Source: Siphonodentalium dalli (Eukaryota; Mollusca; Scaphopoda; Gadilida; Siphonodentaliidae). Taken from it: 64,000 bases of DNA. The position numbers were made by a program, and so were the translations under genes. The DNA lies in assembly GCA_032622095.1 (NCBI GenBank), contig CP136065.1, positions 210,842,151-210,906,150 of the forward strand. Direction: 5' to 3'. The notes below the pieces were generated by a model. The model had not been told where the DNA came from and did not search any database. It was given only the letters and a program-made list of their open reading frames with translations. Position 1 is the first letter of the stretch. The number at the start of each line of letters is the position of its first letter. This document shows, piece after piece, positions 38,101 to 47,398 of this stretch.

Positions 38101-41100
38101 TGGAACTTTATCTTGTCTCGTGTCTATAGCATGATTTTTCAGTTGGGATAAACATGCTGTCTGGTGTGTTTTTGTCAGTGGGTTTTCCAATGAAAAATAT
38201 CCGTTTTACTGACTCCTTGCGCCGCCGGTAAAACAGCCATTCTACAAATGTATGAGAATCTATAGGCGTATCTCTGCCATCAATTCTACAAATGTATGAG
38301 AATCTATAGCCGTATCTCTGCCAGCCATTCCTTCGTAAAACCCACCGATAAACATCCCAAAATCACACCAGACAGTATGTTTATCTCCCAAATTTTATTG
38401 TCATAGGTTTGCATAAATACGTATGTCCCACATTCTGTTTTTCGCCACTAGTAATCTTTGACATGGGTGAATGTCAACAATCTTGAATTGAATTGATAAT
38501 TCTTCATGTCATCCAAACCATCCATTGACAGGAACCTATGCTAGAGTACTAATTATTCCACTGGTTCTCTGGTACTTGCTGTACATCTTCCTGGCCGTCA
38601 CTGGTAAGCCTGAAGAAATTAGATCCATCGGACTACATGAGCCTGTCGGTAACTGTAACGAAACGAGTCCCGTCTACACAGCATTTGGTCAGGTAAGTAC
38701 TAGATTTGTTAAAATTTTCATGATTAATCATATTGTCAAGTAATCTCGGGATCCAAATAACAGAAGGGTGTGGAATAAACATAGGGGGTGGAAAATATCC
38801 CAGAATCAAATAAGAGTAGTGGGCGGAATAAAAGTAGGGGTAGGAAAACTTAAGGCTATTTTCTAAATATGATTTTCAGTTGTGTTGCACAAAACAACCC
38901 ATTTTTAACATCACAAATAAAAGGATATCTGAGGCTGAACAAACTATGTACAATTCTATGTGTTTGCTCCTTTTAAGAAAATGGGGGGTATACTGGATTG
39001 ACTGCGTCTGTCCGTCCATCACACTTTCTCCCTCCGTCTGTCTGTCCGTCACACTTTCTCCCTCTGTCTGTCCGTCCGTCACACTTTCTCCCTCCGTGTG
39101 TCCGTCCGTCCGTCTGTCCGACGAACAACTATGAACCGATTTCAATAAATTTTTGTATGCAATCTCCTTAGGACCGCATGATGCTAATTGCGGTGCGGTC
39201 CAACTTTCTTTTTTAGTCAAGTTTTTCAAAAACTCGACTTATGTTTGGCGAGGGATGGTTGGCGGGCGGGCGGGCGGACCTAAAGAATGCCTAAAGTTAT
39301 GGCCTTATGGGTCTTAGTTTGTCTATTTTTAGAAATTTTATCACCGATAGCGCGATAACTCGATGAAATATTAACCAATTTCAACAATATTTGGTATATG
39401 AGTCTCCTGCAACAATATCTCGGACGAGTTCGAAAACCAGGTTTGTCCAAAAAAAATTCGCGGAGTTATGGGTCTTAGTTTGTCTATTTTTAGCAATGTT
39501 ATCACCGTTAGCGCGATAACTTGATGAAATATTAACCGATCTCAACAATATTTGGTATATGAGTGTCCTGCAACAATATCTCGGGACGAGTTCGAAAACC
39601 AGGTTTGTCCAAATTTCTTTCGCGGAGTTATGGGTCTTATTAGTTTGTCTATTTTTAGCAATTTTATCACTGTTAGCGCGATAACTCGATGAAATATTAA
39701 CCGATTTAAACAATATATGGTATATGAGTCTATTGCAATAATACCTTTGACAAGTTCGAAAACCTGGTTTGTCCGAATTTTTTTTCGCTGAGTTATGGGT
39801 TTGTCTAATTTAATCACAATTTTATCACCGTTCGTGCGATAACTCAATGAAATATTAACGGATTCAATTGATATTTGGTATATAGGTCTATTGCAATAAT
39901 ATACCACCGTCCAAATTTTTTTCCCGGGGGTTGTGCACCTTATTGGCAGAAGTTTGGTTCGACTGCCAAAAAACTCGACAAAAGCATCTTAGATGCATAC
40001 CCCTTGTTTAAGTTAAGCCTTACTTTTCAACTTATTCTGTCCGACTTAATAACTTTAACAAATATGAACCTATTTCAATAATTTTTGGTATACATGCTTC
40101 TCACAACACCCTCTCTACATGATGTGGCTCAGGGTTGGCTCGGACTGTTTTTCCTAACATTATACTTCATTTTCGATATTATTAATAATGCGGGTTGAAT
40201 TTGCCACGGTGGGGGTATGCTAGCACGCGAGTGCACACCTCTTGTTATCATTGCAAATAAAATCCATCAATCAATCAGAGAGTGATAGTTAACTCAAATA
40301 ACTCACTCACTGTATAATTCATTTGATTAATATATTTAGGTTGAAATTTGTGTACTAGTAGATTGAAGTTCTTGTCCAGAATCATACTCAGTTTACAATT
40401 TTACATTAACCCTTATTCCAACGTATCATCTTTTGACGTCTTTTGTTGTAGCGTCCGTATCGTCTTTTGACGTCTTTAATTTTTGCATTTTCAACACTCG
40501 GATTTGAGACTCGAATAAAGAGTAATAATGACGATTTACATTGATTGTGTTTTGTTCTGCTGATGGTTAAGATCATGAAGGGCACATATTAAATCCTTTC
40601 TTCCTTTGCTAGGCTTTAGATTTGCAAAATGTTTACTTAGAATGCTGTTTTGGCCGACAAAATGAAAACAAACGAAATAGAAACACATGCTTTCGACGAA
40701 AACGAAAGTTGTTGTCAGAGAAGCTGATTGCGTTATGCGTGGCCGCGAGGGTAATCTATGTAAAATATGACAACTTGAACTTGATATTTATATTGGATTA
40801 TGTATTATTTCTTAAGTGGTGATTTTATATTTCCAAATAGTGCAATATGAACATTTTCCCCAGCCCTAATTAAATCGGCCACAGCTAAGCAAAATCTCAG
40901 CGTGACAGTTGCGGAACTGGCCATTGGGATGTTTTTCCTGTCGAGTTCCATTATGATTGTCACTTCATCCGTGAACGTGAAAAAAGATTTTTATAATAAT
41001 ATATTTGTTTAATGGACTAACATCATAACGAAGGCACGTATTTCCAACTTGCCTTCCTAAATATTAAATGTTGACATAGAGTATGTTCTCAGTCTCGTAT

Positions 41101-44100
41101 TGGCTGACAAAATGAAAACAAACGAAACAGAAACACGTGGTTCACTGGTAGCGAATTTTCGACGAAGACGAAATTTGATCAATATTTAATGTAGGTGAAC
41201 TTCTCCACAAACCAAATGTTGTGAAACATATTCATTAAGTGTCACAATTGTTGTTTAATTTGAGAACTCGAACATTGCAATTCCAAATTGATGACTCAAA
41301 GTGGATCTTTCTGCATTTATTGCACAAATTTACTCTGCAAAATCATGTTATGTCGGAGCATCGGAATATTATTTCCGGTTGTAATGTAACTACGGACGCG
41401 GCCGTTGTTGTGCTATCGGCGGGATTCTAAACACATAATTAAAACTTTTTTATATATATTATCTACAAATTTAGTATAATAAATTGATGAGATATTACTT
41501 TTATATATCCATCTGTTCAAGATTTCAAATATACCGCGCAAAAGACCATGGACCCTGATCGATCGAGAAAGAAATCAATAAAAAAAAATATCTCCTGGTT
41601 TGACATCAAGTCAGCCCAATGCGGGTGCTTCTAAATAAAGGCGAGTTTACAGTTGACATGCAGATATCTCAAATTCATCTTGGGAAGCTTCTTTGCGTGT
41701 ATGCATATATAATTACCGAATATAAAGTAATAATGTACTTATATCAACGCAATGTCGATAAAACAAAGAATATCCCAAGCGACACATTCGAGCACCTGCT
41801 GGCGACGTCTTACTAAGTTAGCCCACAGCCATTTCGAACAATTCGCTCTGGTTTTCTGTCATCTAATTAGCATCAATGGGGAAACTCCACCCCTAAACTT
41901 GAGCCAATGAAATCAGTTCAAACTTCTAATCATTGATGTCATTGGATGTCAATGAAAACATTCTTAGAATCAACAAAAAGTGACCTTTGAACATGTGGTT
42001 TTTGCACGAAAATTTACAAACTTTCACAAAGCAACGTGACGTAATTGCTAATAATTTGCGCTTTTATCGGAAGTCTTTTTACGACTTTGTCAAATCATGG
42101 TTTATATGATTAATGTACATCATATATAAAGACATTTGGTTTAATTATTTTATTTATAATACGCTTTTTTGTTTTCAAAAATCATGAATTATTTTTTTTT
42201 CAATCAGGTCACGAATCCGTGGGTAAACAAACTTAAAGGACACACTCGCATAGGCATACCGTAAATTTGCATAAAATGTCATTTTTGACTCACATTTGTG
42301 ATAAAATGAAGATAAACGGTTGTTTATATGCACATATTTAGTTCGTCTATTGGTTTATGTTTCCATTATCGTATTCACAGATGACACTTAACTTAAGTCT
42401 TAAGTGAAAGCATGCTTGTTGTTGCATATCGGATGATACACATGGCACATTTACCTGTGGCCAGTGTGGGGAAACACCCAATGATGTTATAACGTCAAAT
42501 TCATGTTGGCTAACGTAATTACCTTCATACCTGTTGACGTTGGCTATATGACGTGGTTTAACTACATGTGCTGTTGGGAAAAGGGTTAAGCCTAATTTGA
42601 TCATAGATTTATTTTCGAAGTTTTACGATCTATTTTACATTTCTCTCACCAAATAATGCATTAAAACAGATTAAAACAGAAAAAGTATGAAACTGTGTTC
42701 ATTAAATATTTCAATATTAAAGGAATATACTTTAATGCTTCTCATGAAATTATTGTATGCAGAAAACACTCAGTCAAACTGGTAACTTTTAGCACTTTCT
42801 TCTGGGTTTCGCGTTTCTGGGCACATCGTTTTTCATTATAAATTGTGATTATGGAACTGATTTTAGGGTTAAAAAAAAACATTTTAATTGTAGAATAAGT
42901 CCTGTGATCCATGGTCGTGATATTGACAACAGAGTGTAAATTTTATACCCCCAGAAATTAATAAACGTAGGGGTCCGAATAAGCACCGTAGGGGTGTGAA
43001 TACTGGAGAGAAAAAATAATAAGCGTACAGGTACGTTTATTTGGATCCCGAGAGTAATAGTTGATTAGGCCACGGAAATTAAATTTCCATGTTTCTCAGG
43101 CATGCATGCATGGTCACGACACCCCGTGCTTGCATTCTATTTATTCATGTTTGATATATTTAAAAAAATTATAATCAGAACGAAATAATTGCAGTATGTT
43201 TTTTTATACAATCGGCATCAAGTAACTTTTTATGGACATATGTTCTGGAAATAAAGGTCACATGGCCATTCCAATATAGAGTTTTCTAACTGAATGAGAC
43301 AAGCCATTAATTAATCCAAAATTAGTTATTTGTTTTCAAGTAATCTCTCACTGATTTTGAGAGTCTTATTGATCGTTTTTAGTTAAGCAATTTGTGCAAA
43401 AATAGAAATTCCATTGACATTTTTAGCATTTTCCTAATTTGTTCATAATTGTGAAAAGCTAAATAAGCATACCAGCCTCAGTAGGCAAAGGGCAATGAAA
43501 TTGACTAATATAATACATGGTCTAGGTTTGTTTTTCCTGAAAACCCTTCCAGATGAATAATTGACCATTCCAATGCATACTTTTATTACTCAGTGGAAGA
43601 ATCTATTCTGTAAGGAAAGGGTCAACATGTATCCCACAATCAAACAAATCTCTTAAACAATGACAAAGATAAACACTTAGAGGGAGGATTGGTCAAGGGA
43701 ATAATGGATGTATATTCTGAGAAACATCAGTTCAAAAGTATTTAATGGGGGAAGTGAATTGAATACCTTTTTTATAACTGAGTAAGATACTCTTTCATCT
43801 TCCTTCTCACAAGTTTTTTTCTTCATATATTGATTTGTTTTGGGTTATGGGGAAATCAACATAAACCTGGTCTACTAATTCTGGCTCTCATGTAAGCATA
43901 TTCAAGCTACTGACCTGACCATCTTGATAGTTGGGAATAAGAAATAAAATAAAAACCTCCCTCCCTCACTGATATGAGAAATAAATTCCCAGAGAAACAT
44001 TTAATTAACTTTGAATGGCCTTAGTCAGAGTAACCAAAAGCCATTTCTGTTTGAGCTTACAGTGTCATTATTTATTGTAATTTTAGGTCCTGTCTAAGAA

Positions 44101-44335
44101 AAAGTACCTGTGTCTTAAAGATTATGACGAGGGATATTTTGACTTCCACTGTACAAATAAGCCAAAGAGCGGCACTAACTGGTACACTGTATGTGGCAAT
44201 GGTTACGGTAACCATGCAGAATACATCGCCGTGGTAACATCATTCTGCATTCTCGGATTGTGGTGGTTTTATCAGTTATTCTGTAGATCTGCTGATTTAC
44301 CAAAGATCAAACCTGCTAAAACCAAGACACAGTGA
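20112..44335 (+). CDS. multipass membrane protein of unknown function, 8 exons, 412 aa
   Basis: Exons are 20112-20156, 28439-28553, 30663-30830, 31846-31920, 33613-33835, 36187-36389, 38532-38692 and 44087-44335. All junctions agree in phase and give one 412-residue frame. The protein begins MRLDQAIDNLKLWTK. About nine hydrophobic segments can be seen, near residues 34-54, 63-82, 102-128, 136-156, 176-195, 212-232, 244-262, 281-301 and 374-396. Polar residues that look conserved include H71-G-x3-E76, P83-D-x-D86, WTWHDTDP (156-163), DR at 167-168 and VPW (172-174). The loop between the last two membrane segments has an N-glycosylation sequon (N319-E-T) and four Cys (318, 339, 352, 366), so it is probably luminal or extracellular. 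I believe this matches an uncharacterised animal family (possibly the one named DUF7802), but this is from memory. No enzyme or transporter function can be assigned. Confidence 0.8.
20466..20704. mobile_element. GTATTCC-rich insert with GGCCCCCA ends
   Basis: AGGCCCCCACCCCC at the left and GGGGGATGGGGGCCT at the right are inverted. The 7-bp repeat CAGATAG flanks the insert on both sides. The inside is made of TACGCCGTATTCC variants. Confidence 0.5.
21353..21880. mobile_element. hAT-like non-autonomous element with 8-bp target duplication
   Basis: CAGGGAAGGATCCAGGG at the left and CCCTGGATCCATATCTG at the right are inverted. The 8 bp ACTATAAC is present at 21345-21352 and 21881-21888. CAG...CTG termini and 8-bp duplications are typical of hAT elements. 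Confidence 0.8.
21579..21765 (+). mobile_element. TTAA family B element nested in the hAT-like element, right end lost
   Basis: TTAACCCTTTCATGACTGGG at the left, two damaged cassette hairpins, and the family B motif ATCTTTAATGCTGCACCA at the right. Then the sequence breaks off. Confidence 0.65.
23800..24580 (+). repeat. diverged tandem duplication with TTGGTTGG hairpins
   Basis: The copies at about 23800-24215 and 24235-24580 share CGACCTGTTTAATATCGAAC-like and TAATATGGTTTTACGACATG blocks. Each ends in a hairpin opening TTGGTTGGTTTG and closing AACCAACCAAG, with GATATCAGCC motifs inside. Confidence 0.6.
24676..24772. repeat. hairpin
   Basis: GTGCCTTCATCGTCTGACTT at the left pairs with AAGTCAGGCGATGAGGGCAC at the right, with about 50 bp between. 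Confidence 0.65.
25094..25335 (+). repeat. dispersed repeat L (AGCTCACCTGAGACGAAGTC), copy 1
   Basis: Start AGCTCACCTGAGACGAAGTC, (GTCC)n, then GGTTCATATTTGGTGTGGAT and GGTGACTC. Related sequence occurs at 26510-26900. The type is common in bivalve genomes as far as I recall. Confidence 0.6.
25825..25930 (+). mobile_element. family E fragment
   Basis: GTCTAGCATTTGTACCC...CAGGCTAGCATTGCTAAATA...GGGCCTCATTATGCTTAGGC; a half hairpin. Confidence 0.45.
26070..26195 (+). mobile_element. family E fragment
   Basis: GGTTCCCAGATGGTGAATTT...GATGCTAGCCCACC...GGGACCTCAGACACACTTAA; a worn hairpin. Confidence 0.45.
26510..26905 (+). repeat. dispersed repeat L, copy 2
   Basis: AGCTCGCCTGAGACGAAGCT, then GTTCATATTTGGTGTGGATG and repeated GGTGACT blocks, as in 25094-25335. 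Confidence 0.6.
27650..28052 (+). mobile_element. family E element, two-hairpin form with deletion
   Basis: It begins CGTGTCTGTCATTTGCAGAA. The left hairpin has lost its first arm. The right hairpin at about 27937-28028 is nearly perfect and the element closes AAATGACAGACACG. The outer ends TCTGCAAATAG and TATTTGCAGG are inverted. Confidence 0.7.
28139..28396 (+). mobile_element. family E element, two tandem hairpins, beside exon 2
   Basis: The ends are CAAGCCTTGAAATAGCGTGT and ACACTATTTCAAGGCTTG. It is the short form, like 51621-51875. It ends about 40 nt before the acceptor of exon 2, so the branch point must lie close to or inside it. Confidence 0.8.
28439..28553 (+). CDS. membrane protein gene, exon 2
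   Basis: Acceptor CTTTACAG, donor CATG|GTAAGG; phase 0 in, phase 1 out. It encodes DKEWLIRFRDPREILQHH and membrane segment 1. A family E hairpin element ends about 40 nt before the acceptor and a LINE relic starts about 40 nt after the donor. Confidence 0.85.
28590..28800 (+). pseudogene. LINE reverse-transcriptase C-terminal relic
   Basis: Across several frameshifts the sequence reads CQVVKN, then IGSLSGIRSISN, then MYKVAPSYLTVLI. This follows the usual non-LTR order (a VQN motif, LHWLP-like, a YK motif, then APSYLTDLL). Badly decayed; clade uncertain. Confidence 0.45.
28843..29075 (+). mobile_element. family E element, right half
   Basis: AATTTGGGGATACAGAGAAA, CTTTCCAGAGAAGATGAGGC, then a full hairpin at about 28951-29040 and AAATGATAGGCACACTAAAC. 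Confidence 0.65.
29434..29688 (+). mobile_element. TTAA family C element
   Basis: TTAACCCTTTGAGTGCCAGG to GGCACTCAAAGGGTTAA. It has one cassette hairpin at about 29485-29552, a 26-base T run, and GGGCCGATGAGATCGGCCCC near the right end. Confidence 0.85.
29800..29938. mobile_element. family F palindromic element (empty for TTAA)
   Basis: TACAGTAATGCCCTAAATAA at the left and the near complement ending GCATTACTGTA at the right; arms about 60 bp. The ends CAGTAATG...CATTACTG flanked by TA suggest a Tc1/mariner-type fold-back element. Its inner CTCCTTAACCACAG is the unoccupied version of the site filled in the copy at 59963. Confidence 0.75.
30241..30608. mobile_element. TAAGGCCAAAGAAAAATA-ended element
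   Basis: TTAGGCCAAAGAAAAATAAA at the left and ATATTTTTCTTTGGCCTTA at the right, with a GGTAGGTAGG region inside. It lies in intron 2 of the membrane protein gene. Confidence 0.5.
30663..30830 (+). CDS. membrane protein gene, exon 3
   Basis: Acceptor GGATTTCAG, donor ATTT|GTAAGT; 168 nt, phase 1 to 1. It carries HGLVVES, VPDIDNFWHAQ and the start of membrane segment 3. Confidence 0.88.
30890..30930. mobile_element. family F minimal remnant
   Basis: TACAGTAATGC is joined directly to AGGAGTCGATTATTTAGGGC and ATTACTGTA, as if the arms had recombined and lost the centre. Confidence 0.55.
31440..31700 (-). repeat. retroposon-like 3' tail, copy 2
   Basis: Complement of the 18105 type: CCTGACCTTGACCTTCAAAA twice, ending CCCGGACGAAGTCGGGTCCA and CCAGCTAG. 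Confidence 0.5.
31846..31920 (+). CDS. membrane protein gene, exon 4
   Basis: Acceptor TTTTTTCAG, donor GCAG|GTAGGC; 75 nt, phase 1 to 1. It encodes the Cys/aromatic-rich end of membrane segment 3 and NLPWWAEPCA. Confidence 0.85.
32558..32806 (-). mobile_element. TTAA family C element, reverse orientation
   Basis: TTAACCCTTTGAGTGCCAGG to GGCACTCAAAGGGTTAA, with GGGCCGATCTCATCGGCCC at the left and one full hairpin at about 32688-32756. Confidence 0.85.
32920..33541 (+). repeat. dispersed repeat M (GGGGGGTATACTGGATTGAC), copy 1
   Basis: It starts ATGGGGGGTATACTGGATTG with (GTCC)n and contains two ~160-bp units with AACAAATATGAACC. It ends GCGGGTTGAATTTTCCACGG and GTGCACACCTCTTGTT, the same end as 38978-40245. 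Confidence 0.65.
33613..33835 (+). CDS. membrane protein gene, exon 5
   Basis: Acceptor TTCTCTGCAG, donor ACTGG|GTAAGA; 223 nt, phase 1 in, phase 2 out. It has the most distinctive motif, WTWHDTDP, then DRHMWVPWTSYYFH. Confidence 0.88.
33979..35321 (+). mobile_element. hAT-type element with a decayed BED zinc finger
   Basis: TAGTGCTGGGCAGTTG at the left and CAACCGTCCCAGCACTA at the right are inverted and match the hAT-type TAGTGCTGGGACGG terminus. At 34549 an ATG opens KKKKWAVCKACRTRFN. After a frameshift comes NMKSHIQKKH. Together these are the CxxC and HxxxxH halves of a BED finger. The rest of the transposase is gone. A target duplication was not evident. Confidence 0.6.
36187..36389 (+). 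CDS. membrane protein gene, exon 6
   Basis: Acceptor TTTATAG, donor AAGA|GTAAGT; 203 nt, phase 2 to 1. It encodes membrane segments 6 and 7 separated by PIYHPLHDMLNIHTE, and ends in a basic stretch (DRLKDRTGIRK). Confidence 0.88.
37599..37998 (-). mobile_element. TTAA family A element, complete, reverse orientation
   Basis: TTAACCCTTTACCCAACAAA to TTGGGTAAAGGGTTAA. Two full hairpins lie at about 37752-37820 and 37901-37968. It lies in intron 6 of the membrane protein gene. Confidence 0.88.
38142..38391. mobile_element. TIR element with internal direct repeat
   Basis: GTTGGGATAAACATGCTGTC at the left pairs with GACAGTATGTTTATCTCCCA at the right. Inside is a ~51-bp direct repeat (TTCTACAAATGTATGAGAAT). 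It ends about 140 bp before exon 7. Confidence 0.6.
38532..38692 (+). CDS. membrane protein gene, exon 7
   Basis: Acceptor CATTGACAG, donor TCAG|GTAAGT; 161 nt, phase 1 to 0. It encodes membrane segment 8 and the start of the Cys-containing loop with the NET sequon. Confidence 0.85.
38978..40245 (+). repeat. dispersed repeat M, copy 2, with ~160-bp tandem units
   Basis: It has the same start and end as copy 1. Between about 39236 and 39930 four to five units repeat every ~160 bp, with AGTTATGGGTCTTAGTTTGT and GAAATATTAACCGAT blocks. (GTCC)n near 38998-39120. Confidence 0.7.
40406..42588. mobile_element. 2.18-kb TTAA-bounded element
   Basis: The left end is TTAACCCTTATTCCAACG. The right end, read inward, is TTAACCCTTTTCCCAACAGC. 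The right terminus differs from the family A end (TTAACCCTTTACCCAACAG) by a single base over 19. Inside is a direct repeat (GACAAAATGAAAACAAACGA at about 40659 and 41109). No transposase frame was recognised. Confidence 0.6.
43530..43624 (+). mobile_element. TTAA family D right-end fragment
   Basis: TTCCTGAAAACCCTTCCAGA, GAATAATTGACCATTCCAAT and GGAAGAATCTATTCTG. Confidence 0.5.
44087..44335 (+). CDS. membrane protein gene, exon 8 (stop)
   Basis: Acceptor TAATTTTAG, phase 0; 82 codons and TGA 44333-44335. It encodes the rest of the Cys loop, the last membrane segment and a short basic tail (KIKPAKTKTQ). The last 12 codons plus the stop are imperfectly repeated just downstream at 44350-44391. 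Confidence 0.88.
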   Translation, partial: VLSKKKYLCLKDYDEGYFDFHCTNKPKSGTNWYTVCGNGYGNHAEYIAVVTSFCILGLWWFYQLFCRSADLPKIKPAKTKTQ

Positions 44336-44720
44336 TCGGACAGCTTATAGATCAAGCCTGCTATTAAAGCCGAGACACAGTGATCAGACAGGTCAAAGTT
44401 AAAGACCCTTCACGACAGTGTGCATTACATGTGCCCTGACACCTACTTAGGATATGCTTTCCCTGGACTAACACATGTTTTTCTAGATTGGCTTTAGATG
44501 AGGGATTTACACATATTCTCAAAATAAGTGTCCCTTTTAAAAAAGATGATACTTATCAGCAATACCGGTACTTGACCGACTTGAAATTACAGGAGGACCT
44601 CAACCAAATGAGGACGATCTTACTCAAAAATAAAACAAACCTATGGCCAGTTTCTTAATAAACAAATGCATTTTATAAACACACAAGACAAATAAAAAAA
44701 ATCACTGTTATATGACAATA
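44336..44720 (+). terminator. 3' UTR and polyadenylation signals of the membrane protein gene
   Basis: AATAAA occurs at 44629-44634, 44657-44662 and 44691-44696. Further AATAAA copies lie around 45280 and 45660, so longer ends are possible. Confidence 0.5.
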
Positions 44721-46160
44721 TAACTGGCCGTCATATCGCTTGGCGGACAAAACATGCCTGTCAGGCCATCATAAAGAAGTCTCGACATATCACTGGTGGA
44801 ATCCAAGACATTTTTTTCCATTAGCTAAAAACACTAATTTTTATGTTGCATTTTGTTGCGTTAATGGCTACACCGACCACATTATATTGCGTTCACGGTT
44901 GCCTTGACCACTTTGAAAATTATAACTATGTTGCATTAACGCTAGAACCACATTATGGGTGGTTTCAACACGGTCGAGAAGGACACTTATTTTGAGAATA
45001 TGTGTAGCTCATTGTTCTGATTTGGTGTCACATTTGATGTGTTTAGTTCTCCTGAAATTGTATTTGTGCTTTCACAATGACTCATCGCTTAGAACGGCAT
45101 CATCGGTCACATTCTTACCACAATGTCATCAATCTATCTATCTATGTGTACTGAAGACACCCTTTTCAAGTATTTTATCCAATGCTTGTATGTGCAGAAT
45201 GGAGATAGTGCATGTTCGGAAAGGAGACAGTGAAATAGGATAATCAGGTTTAGGATTTATATTACGGTACAGAAGAGAAATAAAAACACTAGGTTAGAAT
45301 CAATGGCGATTAAGTTTATAAACATATATGCATATTGGTTTATTGTCAACTGAAATTGAAATATCTGAAAATGAGGCACAATTGTAATTGATTGCTGATG
45401 GTCGTTTACTTATATTAAACAAATCTTTTTATTTTGTCTCAGATGGCTACTCTGGGATGGCTTATAATTAAGATAAGACTGAAGTAATTAAAGATGAATT
45501 CAGGGTTCCAGACCAAAATCTTAATTTTTCTGCAATGTTTTGTTGAAAAAATGTTGAAAACAAAATATGACATGGCCAATAGATACTAAAGAATATCATT
45601 TTATTATTTAAAAATTAACAAAATAGTTTTGCTGTCCTTCTAAAACATCGGAACTGTATGAAATAAAGGCATAGAAAATTCATTATTGAACAAATTAGCG
45701 TCTTTCTTGTAGCACTTCTTGTTCCAAACTTGTTATTTTATACACTAGAAAGTAAATAAAAAATAAATTAAATTTTGTAAAAATTGGTCTGGAATCCTGA
45801 ATACATCTTGAAGATGAGTATACCCATTTTATAGCTTTTCTCATACTACACACAAATGAAAATATGTGACCAAAGTATTGATTTGAGTCAAGAATGAGGG
45901 CTAAATACACTGCATGAAGTACATGTACCATATATAACAATTTTCTAATTACAACGAATAAGTCATTTTGTATTTAAATTGCCATGGTGTAGTGGTTGTT
46001 AAAATACATAAGTTTTGTTCACCTCAAATCAATTGATTTGTTGCATACTTTCAGTTCAGCCTATAAAATGGCGTGATTGAGGTTAGGGTTCACGCTGTCG
46101 GCTAAACTATGTCAGCATCACATCTTTAATTGTCATCAGATCTCCATGAAACCCTTAATT
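44720..46160. other. no gene recognised
   Basis: AT-rich sequence downstream of the membrane protein gene. Later AATAAA signals near 45280 and 45660 may belong to its longer 3' ends. Confidence 0.3.
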
Positions 46161-46162
46161 CA

Positions 46163-46625
46163 TTAACCCTTTACCCACCAGAACGGCCCTGTGCCAATGC
46201 AGTCTCTTATATATGCGAGTCGACCATAGGTCGCCTCGCATATATAAGAGAATGCATTGGCTTAACATATTAAAAATGATAAAATTGTCAAAGAATGTAG
46301 AAAAATATTGAATTTTTTTTTTTTAAATGTAAGAAAAAATTATAAAATTGTTAAAGAATGTAAGAAAAAAATGGTAAAAAGTGTTAAAAAAATATTTTTT
46401 TTGGCCAATGCATTCTCTTATATATGCGAGGCGACCTATGGTCGACTCGCATATATAAGAGAATGCATTGGCACAGGGCATAACTGTAACCATCACAATG
46501 TGGTCAATGAACCGGTTCCAATGATATCCATATTTGTATGGTGTTATTGAGACAGACCGAAGATATTTTAAGCTGTTGAAGCTTTATTTGGGCGTTTTTT
46601 GCCGTTTTGTTGGGTAAAGGGTTAA
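46163..46625 (+). mobile_element. TTAA family A element
   Basis: TTAACCCTTTACCCACCAGA to TTGGGTAAAGGGTTAA. Two hairpins. The AT-rich spacer between them is longer because a ~55-bp part of it is duplicated (AAAGAATGTAAGAAAAAA). Confidence 0.85.
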
Positions 46626-46693
46626 CAGGTAATCAGCAGTTGCTCACATGTGTATGGATAATAATTTATCAAAAGTTGCACATGATTACTTTA

Positions 46694-47066
46694 AAAGAGA
46701 CCTTTTTCAAAATCACTATTACGATTACGGATAGGATATATTGTCCTAGTAAGGTGGACACCATCACCATTTACCTATGATTGTTAATTGGTGAGACGGT
46801 ATATGCCCCACTATATTCAGTTAGTCATATATTTGATGGAAAAAGTAATGTGTGTCTTTTTCAGATCCCATGTTCTTATGTGTTATACACCACACGGATA
46901 ATGTTAGAGCATCCCCAAGCAGGACCGGTAGCACACCTTTGACACATCTGCACATAATTAAACTGACTGGGGTATATTTCGTCTCACATAAGAACCCTGT
47001 GCGTCAAGATAATATTTTTGGCAGGATATTGTCCATATCCGTAATCGTGATTTTGAGAAAGATCTT
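46694..47066. mobile_element. TIR element (TCAAAATCACTATTACGATT)
   Basis: TCAAAATCACTATTACGATT and ACGGATAGGATA at about 46708 are inverted at about 47020-47060 (TATCCGTAATCGTGATTTTG). Confidence 0.5.
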
Positions 47067-47398
47067 TATTGTCAAAATAATGACAATTAGCCACCAGAAC
47101 GGTTTCCTTTCTTAATTAAGTGACAATACTTGACTTCTTTTGTGTTGATATACATTTCAGGCGAGACCTATTTCAGTTTTTTCAGCTCCCATCCATGCAT
47201 TTTTCCATTGTCACTTTTATTCAACTCAAAATTTCTTTTTTTGTTTTTTTTTTTGCGTGTGTTTTTTATTTAGATTCGGTTTTCTCAATGATCCCATTTT
47301 TTGTTTTTCAATTTGTCCCATCTTTCTGAAAAATGGGCAAACAAATTCAGAAATGGTAAAAAAAATATTGGCCTAAAGAGTGAACCCTGATTAAGGTC

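Noticed and set aside
38880-39229. Frames of 84 and 117 codons over (GTCC)n
   Set aside because: Simple-repeat translation within repeat M.
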